From Nitrospirota bacterium (GTDB lineage: Bacteria; NPL-UPA2; JAADIA01), in NCBI GenBank assembly GCA_013151555.1, contig JAADIA010000082.1, forward strand, positions 1 to 18,988: a stretch of DNA of 18,988 bases, given 5' to 3'. The translations under genes were made by a program, and so were the position numbers. Shown piece by piece: positions 7,889-13,679 of the stretch; the first letter of the stretch is position 1; each line of letters opens with the position of its first letter. A model generated the notes under the pieces. The model was not told where the DNA came from, did not search any database, and was given only the letters and a program-made list of their open reading frames with translations.

Positions 7889-7947
7889 TTTCTTTATTTA
7901 AATTCCGATTGATGCAAAAATTAAGTTTTTATTCTTTCCTTTTTCTC

Positions 7948-8748
7948 TCAGGCACTCCTTCTCTTCTTCCGCATAACCATTCCCAGCAAGCCCGAACCTA
8001 AGAGGAGTAAGGTAGCCGGCTCGGGAATCATTAGACCGGGACCGGTGGACAGGTAAGCATAATTACCATCAAACCCCGTTGTATCTACTCCTGGCAGGGA
8101 GCCGTCCGGCAACAGATGGACATTGCCGCCATACGTATCCCATTCCCCTTCCTGGCCGATAAACCCTTCCGGGCCAAGGAGTCCACCGCTGAAATTACCA
8201 TTGGGCACAGGCAATGAGATATTATCTATCAGAACCCCGGAGTCTACAAATCCGTCCCCTGAATCAAGTATCGCAAAGGCAAGCTTCACATTCGTCCCTC
8301 CATATGTTGGAGAGATGGTTATGGAATCTGAAAGAACACCGGTCTCATGGGTGAAGTAAGAACCGTGAGGCCCGGCAGTTCTTGGGAGAGGAGAGAAAGT
8401 AGAGGTGGAGACATCGGCAAGGGAATAGAATTCCACCGGCCCACTATCCTCGACATAGTTGTTAAACAAAGCTATCCCAAAGACATCGTTTGCACCATAT
8501 GTTTCTCCGTTGAACTCACTGGTAAGGAAATTGTAATCAAAGGAGATCGTAGCCCCTTCGGTAGGTATTGTGAACATCCGAGAAATCATCCAGCTTCCCT
8601 CAAAAGTGCTAAGAGGTACAGGCGGTTCGACATCTCCTGGTCCCAAAGGGGGATGAGCCGGGTCGGGAAAAGGCAAAGCCTGGGCTAAACCGACACTTCC
8701 CAGCCCCAGAACCATAACTAAAACCGATTTCATGAATAAGCTTTTCAT
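7948..8748 (-). CDS. PEP-CTERM sorting domain protein, exported
   Basis: A 266-residue exported protein. Residues 1-25 form a signal peptide (KS, then hydrophobic VLVMVLGLGSVGLAQA). The middle is rich in G, S, T and aromatic residues and has a beta-sandwich pattern: ISFDYNFLTSE (68-78), NDVFGIALF (88-95 region), and GDGFVDSGVLIDNISL (164-179), as in bacterial choice-of-anchor surface domains. The C-terminus is a textbook exosortase signal: IPEP (241-244), the hydrophobic LLLLGSGLLGMVM (247-259) and RKKRRSA. Exosortase (EpsH/XrtA type) should remove the tail at the inner membrane, in step with exopolysaccharide export; no exosortase is in the window. AAGGAGG 9 nt upstream supports the ATG. A sigma-54 promoter lies about 60 nt upstream, matching the known link between sigma-54 regulators and PEP-CTERM genes. 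Binding partner or ligand is unknown. Confidence 0.9.
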   Translation of the reverse strand: MKSLFMKSVLVMVLGLGSVGLAQALPFPDPAHPPLGPGDVEPPVPLSTFEGSWMISRMFTIPTEGATISFDYNFLTSEFNGETYGANDVFGIALFNNYVEDSGPVEFYSLADVSTSTFSPLPRTAGPHGSYFTHETGVLSDSITISPTYGGTNVKLAFAILDSGDGFVDSGVLIDNISLPVPNGNFSGGLLGPEGFIGQEGEWDTYGGNVHLLPDGSLPGVDTTGFDGNYAYLSTGPGLMIPEPATLLLLGSGLLGMVMRKKRRSA

Positions 8749-8807
8749 AATTATTCTCCTCCTTTTGTTTTATTTTCATCTATTATCATGCCTTGCACAT
8801 AAATACA

Positions 8808-8823
8808 TGCAAATTTCATGCCA
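8808..8823 (-). promoter_or_regulatory. Sigma-54 promoter of the PEP-CTERM gene
   Basis: The minus strand reads TGGCATGAAATTTGCA. This fits the -24/-12 consensus TGGCACG-N4-TTGCW with one change, and the GG and GC elements are exactly 10 nt apart. Transcription should start near 8797, leaving a leader of about 50 nt before the ATG at 8748 with a strong AAGGAGG site. The upstream activator-binding site was not identified. Confidence 0.75.
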
Positions 8824-8845
8824 GACTGGCAAAAAAAATAGCTGT

Positions 8846-8869
8846 AAGGCTTATTTTTTTCTAAGCCTT
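8846..8869 (-). terminator. Probable terminator downstream of kdsB
   Basis: AAGGCTTA (8846-8853) and TAAGCCTT (8862-8869) form a perfect 8 bp stem with a T-rich loop. In the minus-strand direction, a run of eight T residues (8838-8831) follows the stem after about 7 nt. It separates kdsB transcription from the sigma-54 promoter of the PEP-CTERM gene. The gap before the T-run makes it a weaker terminator than usual. Confidence 0.5.
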
Positions 8870-8940
8870 TTGTTTTCAAAAAGATGAGCCATGAACAAAT
8901 TTTGTGGTTCCGCTTCTATTTAATCTCTTTTAGCCTCAAA

Positions 8941-8989
8941 TGTTTAAATAAAACAACATTTTTCTTCCAAGTGTTGAATAATTTAAACA
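8941..8989. repeat. Long A+T-rich hairpin overlapping the kdsB stop codon
   Basis: TGTTTAAAT (8941-8949) pairs perfectly with ATTTAAACA (8981-8989). After a small internal loop, CAACA (8954-8958) pairs with TGTTG (8972-8976). The right arm contains the kdsB stop codon. It may protect the 3' end of the mRNA or assist termination together with the hairpin at 8846-8869. Confidence 0.5.
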
Positions 8990-9729
8990 CATATGGCTCT
9001 TACCTTCTTCAGGTCGGCAGGAGTATCTACTTCTATACAGTCATATTTAGTTTTTACCATCTTGATCCGATAGCCGTTTTCCAGGACGCGCAGTTGTTCT
9101 AATTTCTCGGCCTTTTCGAGAGGGGTAGGAACCATCCGGGCTAGTTTTAAGAGGAAAGATTTTCGATAGGCATAGGGGCCGATGTGTTTGTAATAGTTTA
9201 AGGTTGAAAGTTTAAAGTTTAAAGTTTTATCTCTGAGGTAAGGGATGGGCAGACGGGAGAAGTAAAGGGCGAACTCTTTTTTGTCCAGGATCACTTTCAC
9301 AATGTTGGGGTTGGATAACTCTCCCTCGTCCTTTATCCGGCAACAGAGAGCGGCCATCTTGACTTCCGGATGGGCTAAGAACGGTTTGACCAATCGGTCG
9401 ATCATTCCCGGTGGGAGAAGGGGGGCATCTCCCTGGATGTTGACCACTACTCCGTCTCCGGGTATCTTTAACCGGGAAGCGGCCTCGGCTACGCGGTCGG
9501 TTCCCGAGCGGTGCCGGGAAGAAGTAACTCTGACTTCTCCCCCAAATCTCTTCACTTCCCGGAGAATCCTTTCGTCGTCTGTAGCCACGACAACTCTCTC
9601 TAAAACTTTAGATTTCTTTGCCTGCCGGTAGACTCTCTCGACCATTGTCCGGCCACCAATATCGGCCAGGGGCTTTCCCGGGAAGCGCTGGGAAGCATAT
9701 CTGGCCGGAATGATTCCAATTATTCTCAT
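8983..9729 (-). CDS. kdsB: 3-deoxy-manno-octulosonate cytidylyltransferase (CMP-KDO synthetase)
   Basis: Activates KDO with CTP to CMP-KDO for the inner core of lipopolysaccharide, so the organism should have an LPS-type outer membrane. Family motifs (numbered from an ATG at 9735): GIIPARYASQRFPGKPL (7-23), the ATDD turn (51-54), SGTDR (77-81), NIQGDAPL (99-106), ALYFSRLPIPY (156-166), HIGPYAYR (184-191), EKLEQLRVLENG (210-221) and the closing VDTPADL (236-242). Length is normal. The ATG at 9729 is preferred because GGAG lies 8 nt upstream. The ATG at 9735 is only 2 nt from that site and would add two residues. A repeat-derived segment encodes TLNFKLSTLN (171-180) in a loop that is naturally variable in the family. 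No other LPS gene is adjacent. Confidence 0.95.
   Translation of the reverse strand: MRIIGIIPARYASQRFPGKPLADIGGRTMVERVYRQAKKSKVLERVVVATDDERILREVKRFGGEVRVTSSRHRSGTDRVAEAASRLKIPGDGVVVNIQGDAPLLPPGMIDRLVKPFLAHPEVKMAALCCRIKDEGELSNPNIVKVILDKKEFALYFSRLPIPYLRDKTLNFKLSTLNYYKHIGPYAYRKSFLLKLARMVPTPLEKAEKLEQLRVLENGYRIKMVKTKYDCIEVDTPADLKKVRAICV
9196..9226. repeat. Short dispersed repeat inside kdsB
   Basis: A stretch built of GTTTAAA/GTTGAAA units. Positions 9203-9225 match 11717-11739 inside trxB at 21 of 23 bases on the same DNA strand. In kdsB it is read antisense and encodes most of TLNFKLSTLN. Confidence 0.55.
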
Positions 9730-9765
9730 CTTCATTTCTCCAAATTTCTCCAGGAACCTATTAAG

Positions 9766-9795
9766 ATTCTATCATTGTCTATTCCTTCCCTGCAA
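9766..9795 (-). promoter_or_regulatory. Promoter for kdsB with extended -10
   Basis: On the minus strand, TTGCAG (9795-9790) is followed after 18 nt by TAGAAT (9771-9766), which is preceded by TGA, an extended -10 element. The -35 is weak. Transcription would begin near 9759, some 25-30 nt before the start codon. Confidence 0.45.
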
Positions 9796-9845
9796 GAAAA
9801 AAACCAGGGTGCGGTCTTTGCCGATAAAATAAAGATTAATAAAAC

Positions 9846-10038
9846 TTTTACCACGGAGACACGGAGAACACAGAGAAAAACTTTAAAAAGTTTAAAATAA
9901 ATTATCCGGTACATCCTGTTAATCCTGTCAAAAAAAAGATTTTACCTAATTACTATCTGGGTAAATCTGGTGAAATCTTGTGGTTTATATCTTGTCCTCA
10001 AGGTCTTCTCTGTGACTTTGCGACTCTGTGGTAAATCT
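9846..10038. repeat. Palindromic intergenic repeat, copy B
   Basis: The left end (ttttaccacggagacacg, from 9846) and the right end (gactctgtggtaaat, to about 10036) are imperfect inverted repeats of about 30 bp. Between them are acatcctgttaatcctgtc (9911-9929) and aaatcttgtggtttatat (about 9973-9990). It contains no credible gene. With copy C it fills most of the 650 bp gap between kdsB and the deacetylase gene. Confidence 0.75.
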
Positions 10039-10077
10039 TTTTTGTAGGTCTCTGCAGGGAGAATGAAGATTAAAAAC

Positions 10078-10268
10078 ATTCACCACAGAGACACGGAGAA
10101 CACAGAGAAAAAGTTTAAAGATTTTAAAATTATCCGGTACATCCTGTCAATCCTGTCAAAAAAAAGGATCTTACCTAATTACTGTCTGGGTAAATCTGGG
10201 TAAATCTTGTGGTTTATATCTTGTCCTCAAGGTCTTCTCTGTGAACTTTGGGTCTTTGTAGTGAATCC
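10078..10268. repeat. Palindromic intergenic repeat, copy C (tandem to B)
   Basis: Nearly the same as copy B in the same orientation, about 230 bp downstream. The left end attcaccacagagacacg (from 10078) mirrors the right end tctttgtagtgaatcc (to 10268). The cores share attatccggtacatcctgt, then ttacctaattact, then aaatcttgtggtttatatc, then tgtcctcaaggtcttctctgtg. It ends just before the promoter of the next gene. Confidence 0.75.
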
Positions 10269-10289
10269 TTTTGTGGTTACGGGGTTTTC

Positions 10290-10318
10290 TTGTTTTTTCC
10301 TCGAATTTATGATAAAAT
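10290..10318 (+). promoter_or_regulatory. Extended -10 promoter for the deacetylase-trxB operon
   Basis: TTGTTT (10290-10295), a 17 nt spacer and TAAAAT (10313-10318) with TGA directly before it, giving an extended -10. The start should fall near 10325, about 60 nt before the ATG at 10386. It lies immediately after repeat copy C. Confidence 0.5.
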
Positions 10319-10385
10319 TTGCGATAAGACGTCATCAAAGTATTATTGCCTTTGGTTCGGCAGAGGCAGGCATGTAGGAGGAAAA

Positions 10386-11480
10386 ATGGTTAGGAGAAGA
10401 AGACATTCGAGAAGAAAGGCAAGAGTTTCTCCTCAAGGGGCACTCATTGGGTTGGTTTTCTTTCTGATAATCAGCTTCTTTTTTCTCGATTTCCTCTATA
10501 AATGGAAGGAAGGGGCCGGGAGAAGCATAAAGCAAGTAAAGCAAATAGAGAAAATAAAGAAAATAGAGCAAGTAGAGAAGATAGAGCAATTAGGACAACA
10601 GATAGAGCAAGCGGGAGAGAGTGTAAAGAAGGAGAAAGAGCCGTTAGAATCAAAGGTAGGTAAAGAGGTAAAAGAGATAGGGATAAAGGTAACAGAAGGA
10701 ATCCGGACAGAAGCAGAACCTTCAGAAACAGGAGGAACAGAAGAACTTCTTCCTAAACTTAAGGAAGAGAAGCCGGAGGAGGCAAAAGAGGAAAAACCGA
10801 TTACCCTTCCTCCTCCCCGGGTAGCTCTCATAATCGATGACTTAGGTTACAGCCTGAGGGCAGCCAAGCCCTTACTCGATATTAAGTATCCCCTAACCTT
10901 GTCTATACTGCCCGGACTTCGCTATTCAGTGTCTTTAGCAAAAAGAATGAGTCAACCTCCTTTTGAAGCCACTTTACATCTTCCCTTGGAGCCGGAGGGA
11001 AAAGGACATTTGGAACGGGGAACGATTATGGTGGACATGAGCGAGGAGAAAGTGAGAGATTTGATGGAGAAACACCTGAGTCTTCTTCTTCCCTATATCA
11101 AAGGAGTTAACGGCCATATGGGGTCGAAGGCTACCGCAGATAAGAGAATAATGAGCATTGTCCTGGAAGAGGTCAAGAAAAGAGATTTATATTTTGTGGA
11201 TAGTTATACTACCGATAAGTCCGTAGCTCTTGAGGTGGCCAGGGGGTTAGGATTAAAGACTGCCTCCCGCCAGGTATTCCTGGATTCAGGACGGGAGAGG
11301 AACAACCCTGATTATATCCGGGCCCGGATGGAAGAATTAGCCGATATAGCCCGAAAGGAAGGCAAAGCGGTAGGTATTGGCCACCCGAGGCCTCTTACTT
11401 TGAAAATAGTTCAGGAGATGATGCCGAAGTTGGCAAAAGAGGGAATCCTGTTTGTTACTGCTTCGGAGGTGGTAGAATGA
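10386..11480 (+). CDS. Divergent polysaccharide deacetylase (YibQ-type), membrane-anchored
   Basis: A 364-residue envelope protein. Residues 1-17 are very basic, 19-39 form one membrane helix, 46-75 form a glutamine/lysine/isoleucine repeat, and 80-140 are a charged linker. From 145 to the end is a divergent polysaccharide deacetylase domain (Polysacc_deac_2): VALIIDDLG (146-154), LHLPLEP (197-203), GVNGHMGS (240-247), FVDS (270-273) and IGHPRPLT (331-338). These keep the NodB-like aspartates and histidines (D151, D152, H198, H244, D272, H333). The domain should lie in the periplasm and act on cell-wall or surface glycans; the substrate is not known. The ATG at 10386 follows TAGGAGG. The open frame back to 10248 crosses a repeat and the promoter and is rejected. 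Its stop overlaps the trxB start (ATGA). Confidence 0.88.
   Translation: MVRRRRHSRRKARVSPQGALIGLVFFLIISFFFLDFLYKWKEGAGRSIKQVKQIEKIKKIEQVEKIEQLGQQIEQAGESVKKEKEPLESKVGKEVKEIGIKVTEGIRTEAEPSETGGTEELLPKLKEEKPEEAKEEKPITLPPPRVALIIDDLGYSLRAAKPLLDIKYPLTLSILPGLRYSVSLAKRMSQPPFEATLHLPLEPEGKGHLERGTIMVDMSEEKVRDLMEKHLSLLLPYIKGVNGHMGSKATADKRIMSIVLEEVKKRDLYFVDSYTTDKSVALEVARGLGLKTASRQVFLDSGRERNNPDYIRARMEELADIARKEGKAVGIGHPRPLTLKIVQEMMPKLAKEGILFVTASEVVE
10532..10594 (+). repeat. 9-bp tandem repeat coding a three-residue periodic segment
   Basis: Seven consecutive 9 bp units of the type GCAAGTAGA or GAAAATAGA lie within the deacetylase gene. They encode units such as Q-V-K, Q-I-E and K-I-E, so an isoleucine, valine or leucine recurs every third residue (protein residues 48-69). 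The period is not the seven-residue period of a coiled coil. Confidence 0.7.
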
Positions 11481-12415
11481 ATTATGACCTTATTATTATT
11501 GGGGGGGGAGCCGCAGGATTAACAGCCGGCATCTATGCTGGACGGGCCCGAATGAAAACTCTCCTTATGGAAAAGATGGCCCCGGGGGGACAGGCTGCCT
11601 CGACTGATATAATTGAGAATTATCCCGGTTTCCCGGGAGTGATTTCCGGCCCGGAATTGATGGAGAGAATGGCTAAACAGGCGGAGAGGTTCGGACTGGA
11701 AACGGTTATAGATAAAGTTGAAGGTTTAAAGTTAAAAGTCGAAAGGGAAATCGTCGTGATAACTCAAGGGGCGGAGTATAAGACCTTAAGCGTTATCATC
11801 GCTGTTGGAGGGGAACCGCGTTCGTTGGGGGTTCCCGGAGAGGAAGAGTTGCGGGGCCGGGGGGTTTCTTACTGTGCTACCTGCGATGGTCCCCTTTTCC
11901 GGGATAAAGAGATTATTGTCGTTGGGGGTGGTAATACTGCTGTCCAGGAGGCTTTATTCCTGACAGAGTTTGGAAAGAAAGTTACTCTGATTCACCGGAG
12001 AGATAGGTTGCGAGCTACCAAAGTCTTACAAGAACGGGTTCTTTCTCATGCAAAGGTAGATGTAGCTTGGAACTCTGTAGTGACCGGGATTCGGGGAAAA
12101 GAGAGAGTAGAAGGAGTACGAGTGAAGGATGTGCAATCCGGCGAAGAGAGAGAAATTCCCGGCCGGGGAGTGTTTATCTTAACGGGGATTAAACCGAGCA
12201 CGGATTTCCTGCGCGGTTTTCTTGATAGAGATGAGGCCGGTTATATCATTACCGATGAGAATATGAAGACTTCCCGGGAGGGTATCTATGCCTGCGGTGA
12301 CTGCCGCCAGAAACGGGTTCGCCAGATAGTTGTGGCTTGTGGAGAAGGAGCTACTGCAGCTATAGAAGCTCAACATTATATAGATAAAGTAAAAGGGAAT
12401 GTTTATGGAGGCTAA
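11477..12415 (+). CDS. trxB: Thioredoxin reductase (NADPH)
   Basis: A cytoplasmic flavoenzyme passing electrons from NADPH through FAD to thioredoxin. The 312-residue product has the FAD-binding IIGGGAAGLTAGIYAGRA (7-24), APGGQA (35-40), the redox pair CATC (C133 and C136), the NADPH-binding VVGGGNTAVQEA (148-159) with HRRDRLRA (173-180), and the C-terminal YACGDC-RQIVVACGEGATAA (271-295, with intervening residues). The HRR motif favours NADPH. It overlaps the deacetylase stop by 4 nt, so it is translationally coupled. No thioredoxin gene is in the window. Residues 79-90 (DKVEGLKLKVER) are encoded by a copy of the short repeat also found in kdsB. Confidence 0.95.
   Translation: MNYDLIIIGGGAAGLTAGIYAGRARMKTLLMEKMAPGGQAASTDIIENYPGFPGVISGPELMERMAKQAERFGLETVIDKVEGLKLKVEREIVVITQGAEYKTLSVIIAVGGEPRSLGVPGEEELRGRGVSYCATCDGPLFRDKEIIVVGGGNTAVQEALFLTEFGKKVTLIHRRDRLRATKVLQERVLSHAKVDVAWNSVVTGIRGKERVEGVRVKDVQSGEEREIPGRGVFILTGIKPSTDFLRGFLDRDEAGYIITDENMKTSREGIYACGDCRQKRVRQIVVACGEGATAAIEAQHYIDKVKGNVYGG
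11717..11739. repeat. Short dispersed repeat inside trxB
   Basis: Matches 9203-9225 in kdsB at 21 of 23 bases on the same DNA strand. Here it is read in sense and encodes KVEGLKLK in a surface region between FAD-domain motifs. Confidence 0.55.
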
Positions 12416-12503
12416 AGTTACCTTAGAGTTCAAGGAAGAAACAGCGGTCGTAGCGAAGGAGACTGAAGAGAATCCAGAGGAGAAAACTGAGAGCACAGAG
12501 TAA
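12405..12503 (+). CDS. Possible small acidic protein overlapping the trxB end
   Basis: An ATG inside the last codons of trxB opens a 32-residue frame ending at TAA 12501-12503. It starts MEAKVTLEFKEE and is rich in glutamate, lysine and threonine, with no cysteine, aromatic core or membrane segment. The 11 nt overlap would allow coupled translation, but the only ribosome-site candidate (AAAGGG) is weak. It resembles no family known to me and may not be expressed. Confidence 0.25.
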   Translation: MEAKVTLEFKEETAVVAKETEENPEEKTESTE

Positions 12504-12538
12504 GAAAGAAAAAACCATATAGGACGCACCCTCCTGAG

Positions 12539-12666
12539 GCGGACAGGGATTTTCACGAGATTTTTATTTAATTTTATCTTGTGTTAATCTTGTGTAATCT
12601 CGTGGTTTCTTCTTTTATTATTGTTTTTCTGACTTTGTGCCTCTGTGTCTTCTGTGGTGAGAAAGT
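12539..12666. repeat. Palindromic intergenic repeat, copy D (partial)
   Basis: Contains ACGAGATT (about 12555-12562) paired with AATCTCGT (about 12596-12603), then aatcttgtgtaatctcgtgg and the typical right end gactttgtgcctctgtgtc, then tctgtggtga. The left end with the acacggag motif is missing, so this is a truncated copy of the A-C family. It ends about 25 bp before the deformylase start. Confidence 0.65.
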
Positions 12667-12691
12667 TTTCTTGACCCAAGGGAAATAAGGA

Positions 12692-13204
12692 ATGGCGATG
12701 AGAGAGATAAAGATTTATGGAGACCCTATCCTGAGGGAGAAGACTTGCCTGGTGAGGGAAATAACCCCTCGGACGAAAGAGTTAATTAAGGATATGGCTG
12801 AGACTATGTATGGAAGCAAAGGAGTTGGATTAGCTGCTAACCAGATAGGAGTTGATGCGCAGATAATGACTGTAGATGTGGGCAGGGGGCTGTTAGTTCT
12901 GGTCAATCCCCGGGTTCTAAGCAGTTTCGGGGAAGAATCGGCTGAGGAAGGTTGTCTAAGCCTGCCGGATATCAGAGTGGGGGTGAGGAGGGCTGCGAAG
13001 GTAAAAGTCGAGGGATTAAACGAAGAGGGAAAAGAGGTCGAAATCGAAGCCGAGGGGCTTCTGGCCAGAGCTATCCAGCATGAGATAGATCACCTGAATG
13101 GAATTCTGATAACTGACCGGATAAGTTTGGCCCGCCGGCATTTGCTAAGCTCGCATTTGAAGAAGTTGGAGGGAAGCAGCAAAAGTTTGCCGGAAAGGCG
13201 TTAA
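12692..13204 (+). CDS. def: Peptide deformylase
   Basis: Removes the formyl group from N-terminal methionine of new proteins. The 170-residue product has all three active-site motifs: GVGLAANQIG (44-53), EGCLSLP (86-92) with the metal-ligand cysteine 88, and QHEIDHLNG (129-137) with H130, E131 and H134. Length is normal. Two starts are possible: ATG 12692 has a weak AAGGGA 8 nt upstream, while ATG 12698 (MREIKIYGDP) has AAGGA 6 nt upstream and would remove two residues. The second is at least as likely. The gene follows a palindromic repeat and precedes tatA by 24 nt. No formyltransferase gene is adjacent, unlike the common def-fmt order. Confidence 0.95.
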   Translation: MAMREIKIYGDPILREKTCLVREITPRTKELIKDMAETMYGSKGVGLAANQIGVDAQIMTVDVGRGLLVLVNPRVLSSFGEESAEEGCLSLPDIRVGVRRAAKVKVEGLNEEGKEVEIEAEGLLARAIQHEIDHLNGILITDRISLARRHLLSSHLKKLEGSSKSLPERR

Positions 13205-13228
13205 ATTTTAGAGGAAGGGGGTGGGGAT

Positions 13229-13420
13229 ATGCTCGGGGGAATCGGGATGCCGGAATTAATTGTTGTTCTTATTATCCTACTGGTTCTTTTTGGGGCTGCT
13301 AAGTTGCCTGAGATAGGGAAATCTTTAGGGAAGGCAATAAAGGAGTTCAAGAAAGCGGGCAAAGAGATTAAAAACGATATCGAGGAGGTAACTAAGGAGG
13401 ATGACAAGGAGAAGAAATAA
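13229..13420 (+). CDS. tatA: Sec-independent protein translocase subunit TatA/E
   Basis: A 63-residue subunit of the twin-arginine translocase, which exports folded proteins. It has a short N-terminus, one membrane helix (about 8-21, [14 protein letters not shown]), the [10 protein letters not shown] hinge (21-30), an amphipathic helix ([18 protein letters not shown], 31-48) and a charged tail. The ATG at 13229 has a strong purine-rich site (GGAAGGGGG). Two of the next genes encode Tat-signal proteins, so placement close to its own cargo is suggestive. TatC and TatB are not in the window and must be supplied from elsewhere. The call of TatA rather than TatB rests on its short length. Confidence 0.93.
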   Translation: MLGGIGMPELIVVLIILLVLFGAAKLPEIGKSLGKAIKEFKKAGKEIKNDIEEVTKEDDKEKK

Positions 13421-13422
13421 AG

Positions 13423-13614
13423 ATGAGCGGCGATATGAAGATTGCTCCCCATCAAACACTTAGAGGAATTTCGGAGAAGGCTCAGCGTTTGTTTAGTCTC
13501 TATCTTCGTCTTTGCTCTCCTATCTTATATTCTCAAGCCGAGAAGATCCTTGTCCTTATCTTCATTCCCGCTGCCGTTATGACTTCTCCGATACATTCAC
13601 TTAAATATTTTTAG
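13423..13614 (+). CDS. Possible small protein after tatA, not recognised
   Basis: A 63-residue open frame beginning 2 nt after the tatA stop. It starts MSGDMKIAPHQTL and ends with a hydrophobic stretch (ILVLIFIPAAVMTSP, about 42-56). GGAG lies 11 nt before its ATG, at the edge of useful spacing. It matches no family known to me and is not a TatC fragment: none of the TatC motifs is visible. It could be a small membrane protein or simply an open frame in the 259 bp gap before the DUF362 gene. Confidence 0.25.
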   Translation: MSGDMKIAPHQTLRGISEKAQRLFSLYLRLCSPILYSQAEKILVLIFIPAAVMTSPIHSLKYF

Positions 13615-13679
13615 CTATTTCCGTTCTTCTCCTTTATAGGATAAGTCGAACCACTGTATCGTCTATGGGAGGAAAGAAA

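Noticed and set aside
9846-10268. CRISPR array or transposon with genes
   Set aside because: Only two copies, about 190 bp each with no regular spacers, and no transposase-like frame; the pair is a noncoding palindromic repeat.
10248-10385. Upstream in-frame extension of the deacetylase gene
   Set aside because: It crosses the end of repeat copy C and a good extended -10 promoter; a strong TAGGAGG site precedes the ATG at 10386.
12671-12676. TTGACC as -35 of a def promoter
   Set aside because: A matching -10 at the right distance would fall inside the gene and none is visible.
13423-13614. TatC remnant after tatA
   Set aside because: No TatC motif can be seen in any frame of the stretch; kept only as an unrecognised possible small ORF.
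13665-13679. ATG at 13665 as start of the DUF362 gene
   Set aside because: The GGGAGG ribosome site lies just after this ATG, and the Tat signal starts properly at 13680.
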